DNA from: Limanda limanda
Lineage: Eukaryota > Chordata > Actinopteri > Pleuronectiformes > Pleuronectidae
Assembly: GCF_963576545.1 (NCBI RefSeq)
Contig: NC_083647.1
Span: 806,001-870,000, forward strand
Direction: 5' to 3'
Length of the DNA: 64,000 bases
Positions 25,291 to 37,882 of this stretch are shown here, in pieces. Position numbers and translations under genes: made by a program. Each line of letters begins with the position of its first letter. Position 1 is the stretch's first letter. A model generated the notes under the pieces. It was not told the origin of the DNA, did no database searches, and was given only the letters and a program-made list of their open reading frames with translations.

Positions 25291-28205
25291 TGGCACAACT
25301 GTATCCCTTCTCTTTCATCATGCCTAGACAGAAGCCACAACTCCTCACAATTTCTCAAACTAACCTTTCACTGCCTCCAAAAACTTTCACCCTCTCTCCC
25401 CAACCAGCTCCAAAGCAGCCGTCCACTTAGTAGTATAAGGAGGCTTACTGGGGATAAGACCCTGCGAGGTGCTCGAGGTGATATAACCAATTACCCATGA
25501 TCACTTTTGACTCCTCTAATCTCCTCCTATATCGGCAGGATTTAGCCGCAGCAGCACCTGTGAAAACCGGGTATCTCCAATCTGTTGTTGTCCACCTTTG
25601 CCATTCTAATGTCAGCAAATTGACTCTTGCTCTTCAGTCTAAGGGGATAAGCACTTGCTGCTGCTGCTGTGTGTGTGTGTTGGTGGGGGGTTAACTGAGG
25701 TGACCTTGCAAACAGACAGCGTTGATTGATAAGTGAGACTGGTCAGAGAATCTATGTTTCATCAGTTTGTTCTCTCAGAAAGGTTTATGACGCAGGGTTT
25801 TTCCCATGGAAAAAAAAACGACACACATGGAGCTTATATTAGCCACATCTGACTGGGGTTTTGTTGTTGTAGAGCTTTTTTTTCAAAGTGTGTGATGAAG
25901 TGCGTTTGGTTGCAGGTTGGATCAGTTGAGAGTCCAAAATTACAAGGGTTGAACTTCATATGCTGCTGCTCTCAAACTAACATTTAAATTGGAATGAGGG
26001 TAGAGCAGTTTCATGCTTTCCTTTGCCGCAATGTGCCTGGCTGAGTACAGGCAGAGACTTTCTAATAAAAACATGCTGATACAATCAGGTGGGACTTTGA
26101 GGAGGAGTCCTCCAAGCCACAATCTACACTCATGCTTCATTACAAAGTTCATCTTTACTTAATTTTTTGGCTTCAATATTTCCCTCTGAATGTCAATCAC
26201 CATGCCTGAGGTTGAGTTGATTTGTTAATGTGATCAGGACTTGGACAATGCTGGCAAATCTCTCTAACAAAAATATATGGCTTTCAACATAGCAGTTTCT
26301 CTGCCTGTTGGCCTTTCTACAGAACTGACAAGCCCCTTTTCCAGCCCTGTCTTAGGTGTTGGAAGGTTTTTTAGAGGATTTAATATTTATGATTTTAATT
26401 CAGACTTTCATTTTTATTTGAGCTAATCACAATTATTTCAGTATTGGAGCGATATGTATGTTGGACAAAGAATGTAGCAATAAAAAATACCTATTTGAGG
26501 TACCTGATTTTAAGTGTCACCTTTATATATTTTGTCCATCAGAAAACCTGAACGTTCATTTTGAGTGTATCTATGTCACTATTATTTAATAGAGATTATT
26601 TTATTAATGCTTATTATTCAATTTATTCTTGCTTTACAGAAAACTCACAAATTGCTGAACATGGTTTTCTTCCTTTCGCGTTACATCAGCTCTCTACAAG
26701 TCATAATTTTATCTAATTTAAATTAATTTAAATTACTGATTTATACTGGATACGTGCATATTTTCAGTTGCCTGGCACTGTAAAATCCTGTTGACTGATT
26801 GAGCCACATGAATACCCACTTTCTTGGAGATTGCTTTAAAAGATCTGAAACAAAATTAATTTACGAACAGACCAACTGAAGTTTGATCATTACCTTCACA
26901 TTTATCACTTACATGTGTAGTGGCATAATTGCCAAGTAAACACAATAAACACCTTTCATTTGTAAGCGGAAGAAGGTTATTTCACATCAAAGTTGGATAA
27001 TCCTGCTTAAATGTGTGCAAGTATGTGAGTAGGCCTATAAAAGCTATATATAGTTTTAAGAGCTTAAAACTTTGGTCCACTGGCATGATCAGAGGTACAA
27101 TAAGAATATCAAAGAAGCATTAAAGTACAGTATCTTCTGTGAGACAAGTTTCTCTATGCCAGCCAGGCTCCATACCAACCTTTAAGAAATGTCAAGTGGC
27201 TTGTGCAAATAAGGGATATTTTCAGAAAGTGTCCTCTGAACATAAGGGCATTCAAGAACTGCATGAGAGTACCAGAGTTTTTTGAGAGGGAATAATGGAC
27301 AACAAGGTTCCAGTGGCGTTTCTACATAAGGGGCAGGTGGGGCACTGCCCCACCAGATGGGGCTGGTGTGCAGAAAGCTAAATACTGCATATCTGAACTT
27401 TGTGGCAAAAATATATTTTATTTTATTTTATATGCAAAAAGCGTGAATGTGTGTGTGAATAAACGAGACTCACAAGCATTATAGTCTTGTTTTGGAGTCA
27501 TTTGATTCGTGTGGGTTTCTGTCTGTGTTTGCTTTGTGAAACGCTTCCCACTTGCCGTCCGTCTATCTGCAAGGTTCTATCTTCTGACAGAAGTGATAAT
27601 TTCCAAAACCTGCCTCTGGATTTATGGATATAACTGTCATACATGCGGCCAGAGCCGAATGCAGATTTAGTATCCCCCACCAAGCTGAATGGCGTGAGTC
27701 TAATGATAATAGTCAATTAACTTAGTTGCATGATAAGAATAGAGACAGTTCCCAGTCATATATACCATTTAGTTATTAAATAAAGAAATAATCCACAGAA
27801 GTATGGACAAGAATCAAGAATCACCACACAGTGCTGCAGCAGAAAATTATAATAATAATTATAATAGCAGAAATAATAATTTCTAGAAAATTATTATTTC
27901 TGTCTTTACTTATTGATTTCCTGGATTTAGTCAATCTTAAGTCAGGTATGGACATTCGCATCAAGTCATGAAAATTAAGAGCAAAAGTGGTCAGTTATTC
28001 ACTGCCAGAGACTGCTGGACTCTTCAGCAAGAGGTCTCTGGCCTGTACTGCCCAATTGGATTCCTTTGGGGCTAAGAATTGCAGACCGGGCAGAGTAGCA
28101 CACATGAAATCTTGCAAGACATCTGCACAGAGATGTTCTTATTGTTCATAGACTGATATGGTAGGTGTATGGTGTATGGCTCCTCTTATGTCTTATCACC
28201 TCTGA
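25291..28205. other. No gene recognised; possible hAT-type end near 27312
   Basis: Mostly unique noncoding sequence. At 27312 a CAGTGGCGTTTCTACAT motif followed by GGGGCAGGTGGGGCACTGCCCC resembles the start of a hAT-type element, but I could not find a matching opposite end or duplication. Confidence 0.3.
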
Positions 28206-28456
28206 TACCACTTAAATGGTCTGTATTAATGTAGCACTTTTCTAGTCTTGGTGACCACTCAACGCGCTTAACTGTAGTTTATTGCCATTCACATGTTCAT
28301 ACTGTGCTATGGGCAGCACTTTTTCAGTTAAGAGCAATTTTGGGTTTAGTATTTTTTGTATCTTGCCCAAGGACATTTCAGCATGCAGATGAACAAGACT
28401 GAGATTGAACTGCCTACCTTCTGGTTTAAGCTTTCCCCAAGCCACAACCACCCCTA
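28206..28456 (-). mobile_element. tRNA-derived SINE, diverged
   Basis: Read on the - strand it begins GGGGTGGTTGTGGCTTGGGG (A-box-like), carries a B-box-like CAGTTCAATCTC, then the body CATGCTGAAATGTCCTTGGG and a 3' part ending in CATTTA. The + strand blocks TTTTCTAGTCTTGGTGACCA and CTTGCCCAAGGACA are typical of a widespread fish SINE. The head also matches the copy at 40322-40452. Old copy, not functional as a tRNA. Confidence 0.65.
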
Positions 28457-31020
28457 CTGGTGTTCATAAAGCCTTGGGTACTAGATGAGGCAAAGGTGTA
28501 GTCCAAAACATTTAAAGATTTTTTAAAGTTTTAATAAATGTTGGGAGATGAACTTTGAAGTTAATGTTATATGTTTCTACAGCTTGCAATTAGAAAACTA
28601 CACTTGAGCATTGTGAACAAATGTAGTAGCCGTTTTGTTTCGATTGAACTACAAAGGTTTTTGCCCATTCCAGATGTGCCTGCATTTCAATATTACAAAA
28701 CAAGTGCCTGATGGGGATAATGAATACTGTCCACAAACCCATGAGCAACAATATTTGATGTCACTGATGATATCACAGTTGTGTCTTCCAAATGCTGCTT
28801 AAAATTAACAAGGGGTTGGGGTCTCAAGACCTGCTCATCTGAAATACACACTAAAAACTGCCCATCTCTGGGTCAAAGTTTGTTGTGATGAGCAGTTGTT
28901 GAGAAAAATGAGGGACAGACAGAAAGAGATTTCAGGATTCCTTCATCAGATTTGTTCACTTCTTCATATTGGGATTTTTATGAGTCTAGCTTGCTAAGCC
29001 AGTCCCATTTTTTAAATGATTCAGTCAGATCCCTGCAAAGTTTCATCAAATCCCTTTCTCACCTACATATTCTTTTAAAACTTTTTAAAAGCTTTTGCTC
29101 TCCTGTACTGTTTTCAGACATTCAGTGAACTCAGGAGATCCACCCTTCTTTCTCAGTAGGAGCTGTAAGTGTGAACGCAAATGTTTGAGTGACAGCCTGG
29201 CCCCCTAGTGTGAAGTCTGCAAAAAGTCCGGAGAATTCTGCAAGATTCAACTGTAGTGAGTGCAGTGTTGATGACGTTTCTAACATGCAACAGATGCTAA
29301 ATAAAAAACACAGATGAAAAACTAATATTTCTGGATGAAAAAGTGGTGCTATACACATAGAAGAAACTATAAAAGATGTCAAGAGATTTAAGTGAAAAGG
29401 GCCACCGCTAATGTCAATGTGCTGTCAACAATAACATTTGAACTCTGCAGCAGAATTAATATGTTACATCCTGGCTCTGACTTCTGTGCCTCCTCTTGCC
29501 TGAGCACTGGAGAGATTATGTTCTATTGAACTCTTTTGAGTGGAGAAACTCCTGCTGCGTTGTGAATGTGTGAAAGGCAACCTTTCGCAGAAAGTCTGGA
29601 CCCGATTCTCCGTACAACGACTCTTGAGACCTTTGTTATCTGTTGCATAGTATATTTGTATGAAATGTATTTATGTTATAGTATATGCATATTAACTAAA
29701 GTGTAAAATGGGTGCGGGGCAGCAGGGGCTGAACATAAACCTTTGGCCCATGGCCCTGGAGAAAGCAAATCCGGCCAAGGTGAGAAATTCTCATAATTAC
29801 AGTCAGATAAAAATGCCAAATATATATTTAAACAGAACACGTTTTTTTAGCACACACTCAAAGCAGAGCAGCTGCAAACGGACCCACACACCTTAAGCCT
29901 CTAAACACAGCTCTGCCACGAACCTCAATATGTGTGACACACAGGAAAGGGTAAGTAATTATCTTGTGGTGGCAGGTCTTGGCTGAGAGTTTCTCAGACA
30001 CAACAGTGTAAACGCTGCACAGCAACACCTGCATCATGGAGAGCCAGAAACATTATGTAACCGAATCGCCGACCACAGTCGCCGACCACAGCCCAGACTA
30101 TCTGTGTGCTGAATGTGCACCTGTCATATTTAGGTTAACAGCTCCATATGTATAACAGCAAGAGGAAAGACACTGATATAGTATTATCAGCAATTGATTC
30201 ATTTTAGGGTGAAAAACCTGTGTAAACAACAGACACACACATATTAATTTGGCTCATGATTGTTTTATGACTGTGTGTGTGTGTGTGTGTGTGAAAGAGT
30301 AGAGTGTGTGGACAACCTAATGTGGATTACATTAGGTTGGTGTGAACATGTCTTAGCTCAAGGTTTCACATGCAACGTCTCACACACCTCAGCCTCTGCT
30401 GGCCTGAGCACCCACCCCATCTGACTGTCCTCCAACATCATCTGCCAAAGGACAAGGGCTTACTCAGAGAAATGGCATGCAGCCTCTCTCAACACCATAG
30501 TGTAAATAGAGTGCGCACTATTGTATTTTTTTTGTGAACGCGTCTGATAATCACACAATCTTTCCCTCTCTCTTAAACCCTCTGCCTGAAACTCTGAATT
30601 CAATACGACTCACAGTGGTTATTTTTAACACAGGTGTAAGTGTTACATTTTCACATTAGCCAAGTTTTACAATATATTTGAAAAAGAGAGAGGGGTCAAG
30701 AGATGGAAGAAATCTTGTTTGTTTTTGCAGATTAAAGACTAAAACCAACATGATCTACAGTATACTGTGTAATCCAAACGCTGTTTTCTCACAAACGTGC
30801 AAGTTTCCAGTGAAAGTATTTGAAGGCAACTTAAATGTAAAAACAAAAGCTGCAAAATATACAATATATATATACAGTATAAATATCTGCAATTTGAGCA
30901 CCATGGTTTTTTTTGTGTAAAAAAATGTACAATAAAGTTCATTTTTTTCTAAGCCTGCTTACAAAGTCTTTGTACTGCTTGTAATGTGATTCCATTTGTC
31001 ACTGTGATCAGAATGGTAAC
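28457..31020. other. No gene recognised; noncoding with a (GT) run
   Basis: A (GT)n run of about 14 units lies at 30264-30292. Short open frames (for example 29708-29896) have no recognisable homology. Nothing else could be supported. Confidence 0.35.
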
Positions 31021-31028
31021 ATGCTGGA
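31021..31028. repeat. 8-bp target duplication, left (ATGCTGGA)
   Basis: Identical to 31994-32001, flanking the hAT element between them. Confidence 0.9.
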
Positions 31029-31214
31029 TAGGGATGAGCGAGTACAGCATTATCTGTATCTGTATCTGTTAACCATATGAATTATCCGTATCCGTACTCG
31101 GAGTGGGCGGGGCCTAACCCGGAAGTGGGCTGGTTCAACATAACTTTCTTTTTTAACTTTGAAATTTTTTTATGATTTTTTTATTTTTATTTTTTTTTAA
31201 TTTATTTCCACACC

Positions 31215-31263
<49 letters not shown>

Positions 31264-31993
31264 ATGCGAGGGACGTTCACTGTCTCCCGGAGAAACGAAC
31301 ACTCTGCGCCTCCAGCACAGAAAGACGCGAATCACATTCGCCCACAAGTCACACAGACTGGTCCTGCCATTTTCACTTTACATTAACACCTAAAGTTTAG
31401 TGCAGTGTAATTGTTTGCCGTGATAATTAAATGCCAGTGTGATAATAAATGACAATTTCAAACCATACAAACTGTCATGTTGTACTGTATTTAATAGAGG
31501 TTTACTTTACTGTAAAGTAAGTGTAAATGTAAAGTGAAAATAACAAAACCAGTCACCATGACCCGCGAACAAATACAATCCACGTCCCTCCACACCAAAA
31601 ACACAGAGCGCTCACCTCTCCGGGAGACAGCGAACGTCCCTCGCTACATCTGCAGCGCTCCTCTACTGAGCCAATGCAGGTCTCGTGAAAAATTTTCCAA
31701 AGACTTGTACCCGAAGACCCAGTCGGGAAATGAACGAATAATTTCTGCTTCCTTGACTGAGCCTATGGAACAGTCCCGATGCGCAGTGAACCTGAGTGAC
31801 TGAGAGACAGAGAGCTGTTCTGTGAGTGAGCAGAGCCGTGTGTGACGGGAGGAGCGCTGTGACGCTGTGTGAGGATTTTCATTCAGTCCGAGCACAGATA
31901 ATGACTCCGATTACTCGTATAATAATCGTACTCGGCAAAAGTGCTTTATCCGTACCGGATACTCGTTTCAGCCGAGTATCCGGCTCATCTCTA
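31029..31993. mobile_element. Non-autonomous hAT element, complete (965 bp)
   Basis: Begins TAGGGATGAGCGAGTAC and ends (reverse complement) TAGAGATGAGCCGGATACTC, giving imperfect terminal inverted repeats. Perfect 8-bp target duplications ATGCTGGA lie on both sides, which marks hAT insertion. The interior holds a (GT)n run (31217-31260) and an internal inverted repeat: the block at 31262-31293 with GAGGGACGTTCACTGTCTCC recurs reversed at 31617-31651. No transposase frame is present. Confidence 0.9.
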
Positions 31994-32001
31994 ATGCTGG
32001 A
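31994..32001. repeat. 8-bp target duplication, right (ATGCTGGA)
   Basis: Exact copy of 31021-31028. Confidence 0.9.
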
Positions 32002-33250
32002 GTTGTGTTGTAAACGCATTTTTTTTTTAAAAATGTATTTAATTTATTTTCAACTTTCAGATGTTTATTTGGGAATAGCTCACAAATAGCTCTCAACTTT
32101 TAAAAAATATGTAATTTCAGTGTAACTTAAAAAATAAATGTATTAAAATCTCAATTATTTTATTATTTGAGACACAGCCAGCACCACCTCCTGCTCACCC
32201 CATGCTTTATGATTTCAGTGTTTGGAAAAGAAGCCAGGTAGAATTTAATGGTTAAGACGACACTGCACCACTTTTCATTATTTCTTGCATTCTGCTTGCA
32301 CTTGACATTCATCTCTTTTATCCCATCACTTTGTTTTACCTCCCCTACACATCCTCTCCCCATATGCAAACTGGCTTGACCGCAATAGTTAAGAGCACAC
32401 ACATGATTAAATGGTACACAGGGACCAGGAGAAATAGCTGTGGTTAGTGGCTTGGCTAGAAGCTTGTGATTGAGGCAGGGGGACAGTTTATAATCACAGA
32501 GGGAGATAATGGCTGCCATACGCTACCGCCATCAACTTTGTTTTTCCCACAGTCCAGCTTGCAAGGACAGCTTCTCTTTCAGCTATGGCATCAATATGTG
32601 ATTGTGCCTTCTGTAACCAGGACATTTGAGGTTCAAAGGGCTGAGGTACTTTACAAATCAAGAGCACTGTGGTCAGGCTAACCATTTAACACTTATTAAG
32701 GGTGAGGCACAATACTTAACTTCACAATGGTCATGTTAGATTTCTAATGAATTATTTGCCAAAATCAACCAATGCCGGACAGTGGTGCCAAAGTAACCCA
32801 AAAGCTCTTCACCAAAGTACTCAGAAAACACAGTAAATTCTCTGCCACCACGACAGTAGCTAACATAAGTACTAGTATCAGTGCTAAACCCTTCCCCAAA
32901 CCAAGTCCCCACTGCCGATAGATAGATAGATTGATAACCTTGATTTAGACAGGGTAAAAACCATTTGAGAGTAGAGCTCTCATTTACAATGGTGCCCTTC
33001 ATTTACATAAACAAGTTAAAAGTACAATACAGAGGAGTAAAATGATTTAAAAAGGGATAAGATAAAAAAACGATCTAGCCTAATTGAGTCCTGAAGTTTA
33101 TTCCAACTATGAGGAGCTTGGTATCTGAGTGCAGTTTAACCCAGTTCCGTATGCATGTAGGATTTGTCAAGACTGATGTGTTGTTGAGAACAAGTATGGT
33201 GATTCATATTTCTAACTTTTAAAAGGGAAGATACATAAAATGGTAACTTG
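32002..33250. other. No gene recognised; noncoding
   Basis: AT-rich sequence with a short GATA run at 32918-32930. The part at 32930-33250 may be an old LINE tail but I could not place it. Confidence 0.3.
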
Positions 33251-33281
33251 TAAATAACAATAAGACTGTGTTGTTCACTGC

Positions 33282-35475
33282 GTGTGGCAAGTGAAGACCA
33301 CGCTACTTTCTGGTACGATGATGGTCAAAAACACTATTTTGCAGGCGTATGAGTTAGTCACCGAGGCTTACAGGCAGCGTTTTCGCAATCTTACAAAAGT
33401 AACCAGCCAGACTTATGTTGACTTTGCCAGAGAGAAAGGGATCCTCTTTGACCGGTGGTGTGCAGCATTAAAGGCGTTTAAAAACTTTTAACCAGAGCCG
33501 TACCACTATTTATCTGAATGAGCAGAAAGTTGCCAACCTACAGCAGGCTGCCATGCTTGCTGATGAGTTTACGCTTGTACATAAAACTGTTTCTAATAAA
33601 AGTGATTCCTTTGATCGCAAGTCTTCACAGAGATTGGAAAATAAGGTGCGTAAACAGCGTTACCTTAAACACCAAGACAGACAAATTGTGGGTTTTTTGC
33701 CGTAAGTCTGGTCATTTAATTGCTGATTGTGAAGCTTGGAAGCAGAAACAGCAGGGATAAACACAGAGACACCCAAAAGGATTTAAATTACTCCCAGAGT
33801 CCAGTCTTTGGATTCTAGAGCTTCTGAAGTGCCTGATAACTGTTTTAAACCATTTATTTTTGACGGTTCTGTGTCTCTTACAGGGAAGGCTGAGGTTCAG
33901 CGTCCAGTTAAGATACTGCGATACACTGCTTGCTTGAAGTCACTTATCCTCTCCGGTTTTCTGCCCTTAAGTGTGAGTGCAGTCGTAAGGGGTATTGAAA
34001 TGGGTCTTGTGCCCACGCCTCTGCATCAGATTCATGTGAAGTCAGTTATAGTGACTGGGTGTTTCACGGTGGGTGTCCGTTCGTGCTTCCCCATTAATGG
34101 CATTGACTTAATCATGGGAGATGATATAGCAGGAGGTATAGTTTACCCAGTTCCCGAGGTTGTTAAAGCTCAGAGAAGTGATTTAACTTTAACCAAATGT
34201 TTGACTGTAGCTGTCACAAAGTCTGAATGTGACCAAAAACAGCCATTCTTTGTGGAGAATGGTGTGTTGATGCACAGGTGGAATTCACAGTCACAGTGTG
34301 TGGCAACTGAATCGGGTGAAGATTGGGAAGTGGTTTATCAGGTAGTTATCCCTGTTAAATGTTGGCAGCAGGTGTCATAGTTGGCTCATCAACACATATG
34401 GTCCAGTCACCTAAGAATTACCAAAACCTACAACCGTGTTCTTAAACAGTTCCTCTGGCCAGGACTGAAATCAGATGTAGTGCGTTTTTGTAAGACCTGC
34501 AGTACCTGCCAGATTGTTGGTAATCCAAATCAGCCTGGCCCCCCGTGCCTTAATCCAAGTCATGGAATCAATTTTTACTCACCATGATGTGTGTTTCCAC
34601 CCGTTTTCCTGAAGTAATCCCCCGACTAACGATAACTGCTGCAGCCGTCACTAAAGCTCTGTTCAAGGTTTTACCACTTACGACTTGCCAAAGACCGTGC
34701 AGACTGATCAGGGTACAAATTTTTTCTTTCCAGAGTTTTTAAGCAAACTCTGTTGGCTTTAGACAATTCACCCTCAGTGTCCAGTGCTTATCATCCTGAG
34801 TCACAGGTTGCCCTTGAACACTGGCACCAAACGTTAAAAGCAGTGTTGAAAAACTACTGTCATGAGATAGGGAGGGACTGGGATGAGGGTGTGCCATTTG
34901 TCCTCTTTGGTATTCCTGATGCAAAGCAGGAGTCCTAAGGGTTTAGCCCAGCTGAGCTTGTGTTTGGTCACAATGTGCATAGCCCTTTGAAAGTGACGCA
35001 GATAATATCATCCCTAACCTGAGTTGGAGTCTGATATGGTGACACCCTGTGATGGTCATCAGTGTTGTAGGCTGGCTAATTCACAGTTTTTGTCTAATAT
35101 CAACCACCAGTTGTCTTATCTTTCTGCACATCGGAGACAAGGTGTGATTAATTTGCCTCACACATACCCTTCTGTGGTAAAGGACGTGCTGTCTCTCACC
35201 AATATGTTGGTGCATGATATTGAAGTGGGTAATGCTACCCCTATTAAATAGCATGCTTACCATTCTCCGCTAGCTAAGACAGAGGCCATGAAGAGAGATG
35301 TCAGCTATCTGATAGAAAATGGTTTTGCCAAGCCCAGCTGCAGCCCCTGGAGTTCTCCATGTTTATTGGCATCTAAGTCGGACGGAACTCCTCGATTCTG
35401 TACCGATTTTTGCAAGGTAAATGCTGTTACTGTGTCAGATTCTTTTCCAGATGCGCCTCACTGCGTTCCCTGATC
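33282..35475 (+). pseudogene. Ty3/gypsy relic with integrase before reverse transcriptase (Gmr1-like)
   Basis: A decayed polyprotein in several frames. In order: a gag-like part (33282-33490) and a zinc-knuckle remnant with FCRKSGHLIADCEAW (33690-33750) whose first Cys is lost; a protease/linker region with INGIDLIMGDDIAGG (about 34095-34140); an integrase zinc-binding part with SSHLRITKTYNRVL, FLWPGLKSDV and CKTCSTCQ (34381-34520); integrase core pieces including SSAYHPESQVALEHWHQTLK (about 34780-34840); then a reverse transcriptase start ENGFAKPSCSPWSSPCLL with SDGTPRFCTDF (35288-35440). Ordinary Ty3/gypsy elements place integrase after reverse transcriptase. The reverse order, known from memory for the deuterostome Gmr1 group (Goodwin and Poulter), is seen directly here. 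Stops and frameshifts make it inactive, and no LTRs were identified. Confidence 0.8.
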
Positions 35476-35489
35476 ACCACACCGTGCAG

Positions 35490-36072
35490 GTTCTTTTTTT
35501 TGATTTTGAAATCCTCGCAATCCCAGTTAGTTTTGGGGTATCCCTGGCTCAAGATCCACAACCCTCGCAAAGACTAGGAGACAGGTCGGGTGGTGCATTG
35601 GGGAGTGTGTCACGGATTGTTTTGCTAATCATACCAAGCCTGAATCCATTGTGTGTGCCATGTCTATGACTAATCATGTTAATGACTCTGTGTATCCGAA
35701 CATTACCCAAGTCCCTGAGAACTATCTAGAACTTAAGGAGGTCTTTAACAAGGCCCTAGCCACCTCTCTTCCTCCTCACAGACGCTATGACTGCTCCATT
35801 AACCTTCTGCCATGACGAGGCCACCCTGAAGCCGTCTCTATTCCCTGCCTAGCAGGTAACCATGGACCAGTATGTTAGTGAGTCTCTAGCGGCAGGAATG
35901 TTCAGACCCTCTTTGTCTCTGGCTGGATCTGGATTCTTTTTTGTAGGCAAGAAGGATGGTTCGCTTCGCCCGTGATGACTACAGAGGACTCAACGACATC
36001 GCAGTTAAGAACAGATATCCTCTTTCCATAATGGCATCTGCCCTTGAACTGTTGAAGGTGTTAAAGAGTGTT
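35490..36072 (+). pseudogene. Second Ty3/gypsy relic, Sushi-like: linker and 5' part of RT
   Basis: The sequence changes to a different element. The frame VYPNITQVPENYLELKEVFN runs at 35690-35749 and continues to PPHRRYDCSINLLP with a stop near 35814. After a frameshift it gives [35 protein letters not shown] and DDYRGLNDIAVKNRYPLS (35861-36030). These are the N-terminal reverse transcriptase blocks of Sushi/chromovirus-type fish gypsy elements. It stops at LLK near 36060, where a probable LTR intervenes and the middle of the RT domain is missing. It abuts the Gmr1-like relic without clear borders. Confidence 0.75.
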
Positions 36073-36440
36073 TGTTTATCCTTTAAGAGAAGAAGAGCCA
36101 AACTCAGTCTGCTCAATTAAGTATTTATTTAGAAAGCAATGAACAGGTTACAGCAAAGCAATGGGCTTCCAGTACGTTAGTCGTATTAGAGCGCCATGAA
36201 CATCCGGCGCCTGTCTATTTTATGGAAGTAGATCTTCGTTCCTCCTCCTCGGAAGTGCGCACGCGCAATCCATCCTCCTGGCTTTTGGAATACAGGAGTA
36301 GACAGGGAGACACTCCCAATGACGTTCCTACTACTCTGATAGTTGCTAGGCAACTCTATCCTGATGTTGTTTCCTAACCTAGCCTTGAGTAGAAAATGTC
36401 CTGCTCCAGCCATCTTGGCTCCACCAAATGAGCCATAACA
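36073..36440 (-). mobile_element. Probable solo LTR
   Basis: On the - strand it begins TGTTATGGCTCATTTGG and ends GGATAAACA, giving TG...CA ends. An AATAAA-containing stretch (TTCTAAATAAATACTT) lies near the 3' end, as expected for an LTR polyadenylation signal. It sits between the two halves of the Sushi-like reverse transcriptase. I see no direct duplication at its borders, and part of the RT domain is deleted beside it, so the exact limits and origin are uncertain. Confidence 0.45.
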
Positions 36441-36507
36441 AACTCTCTCTAGACTCTCCTATCAGGACAGCTGTGAGACTGACCATTGTTGTGACGCACA
36501 CATTTAT

Positions 36508-36975
36508 AATTTGTCTTTTGGCCTTACTAATGCACCTGCAGTTTTCCAAGCTTTGGTCAATGACGTACTGAGAGATATGCTTAACCAATTTGTTTTTGTA
36601 TATCTGGATGACATTCTCATATTTTCCCTTGATGAAAAGACTCATGTTCACCATGTCCGCCAAGTGCTACAGAGACTCCTTGAGAACCAACTTTATGCTA
36701 TGGCTGAAAAATACGAATTTCATATCTCCACCACATCATTATTAGGTTTTGTTATAGCTGAGGGTGAAGTATCTCTATGCTCTAACCTCTACCAGGGTCT
36801 CCTTCAGCTGGAACCCCAAGCGGATCAGGCCTTCAAAGATCTGAAGAAACGCTTCACTCAAGCCCCCATTTTCATACTGCCGCACTCCACATCTCAGTTA
36901 ATTGTAGATGTGGATGCCTAGGACGTAGGCATCCTATCACAGAGGTCAGTGTCTGATATTAAAGTTCGTCCATGC
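36508..36975 (+). pseudogene. Sushi-like Ty3/gypsy relic: 3' part of RT and start of RNase H
   Basis: Resumes the element left at 36060. It reads LSFGLTNAPAVFQALVNDVL, then the catalytic YLDD in FVYLDDILIFS (about 36592-36624), HVRQVLQRLLENQLYAMAEK and GFVIAEGEV. After a small deletion comes the connection segment QADQAFKDLKKRFTQAPIFI and the RNase H entry SQLIVDVDA, followed by a stop. The YLDD active site is intact but the domain is split and truncated, so it cannot function. Confidence 0.8.
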
Positions 36976-36984
36976 ACACACTGC

Positions 36985-37205
36985 AGCTCCTATACCTTGC
37001 AAATGTTTAAAATAAAAACATGAATACATGAACCTGTTTATTATTTTAATAGCTGAATGCACAATTACAGGGTAGCTATGTTTATACATGGCACTAGGCC
37101 AAGTTAAATATAAAACACAATTTTATACAATGTATATAGTAGGGAGTCCCTGCTCCATCTCGCCATCAGTTTGGGGGTCCTTGGCCTGAAAAGTGTTGAA
37201 GACCC
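36985..37205. mobile_element. hAT (Charlie-like) right-end remnant
   Basis: Ends GGCCTGAAAAGTGTTGAAG followed by ACCCCTG; the reverse complement starts CAGGGGTCTTCAACACTTTT, a typical hAT-Charlie terminus. No matching left end or duplication was found, so only one end can be supported. Confidence 0.55.
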
Positions 37206-37486
37206 CTGAGATAGGGTCGCCACAAAATAGCTTGACCTGGCATTTGTTATTGCCCTGACACATTTATTTCTTAACTGTCGACAATGTTTGCAATCGGATG
37301 GGGTCTGTAAGCTCCGTGCTTTTGCCCATGCAAAATCCCTTGACTTCAGCTACTCAGAGATTTCCGTCCAAAAACAAGGGTTAGTTCTGCTTTTTAAAGG
37401 CATCATGCTTGTTTGCTAAGGAACTAAAAACATTTGTAAAATGCCTTAGGGCTATACAGGATGGAGCATAACCTAGTGATGTCATT

Positions 37487-37745
37487 CATCAATCAAATGT
37501 TATTTGTATAGCCTGTATTTACAAATCACAATTTGTCTCATAGGGCTTTAACAAGGTGTGACATCCTCTGCCCTTAACAAGAGTGAGGAAAAACTACAAA
37601 AAAAAACTTTTAACAGGGTAAAAACACCGTAGAAACCTCAGAGAGAGCCACATGTGAGGGATCCCTCTCACAGGATGGACAAAAGTGCAATAGATGCCAT
37701 GTGTAATGGAGAACATCAGAAAGATAAGGGTATTTGCAGGATGGA
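37487..37745 (-). mobile_element. L2-type LINE 3' UTR fragment, reverse orientation
   Basis: Starts with the reversed tail TCATCAATCAAATG and carries, reversed, the same ordered blocks as 60000-60275: the GTGATTTGTAAATA region, GGGCAGAGGATGTCACACC, the TTTTACCCTGTTAAAAG block and GGGATCCCTC. It is 5'-truncated near the TACCCTTATCTTTCTGATG block. Confidence 0.85.
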
Positions 37746-37882
37746 TTATTGTCAGTAACTAATAAACAAATCATCTAGAAAAGCCTGGTCAACAAAGTGT
37801 TTGAAATCCCTCTTTACAATAACACATGGTGGATTCTTTTTTTAGCTGGAGTCTCTAGTATGAAATGGTCACTCAGGTCTAA

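Noticed and set aside
27498..27716. 72-codon - strand frame near the CAGTGGCG end
   Set aside because: No recognisable motif and no partner frame; not distinguishable from chance.
29708..29896. Possible exon with a GTGAGA donor-like site at 29779
   Set aside because: A single donor-like motif without a family match or acceptor is not enough.
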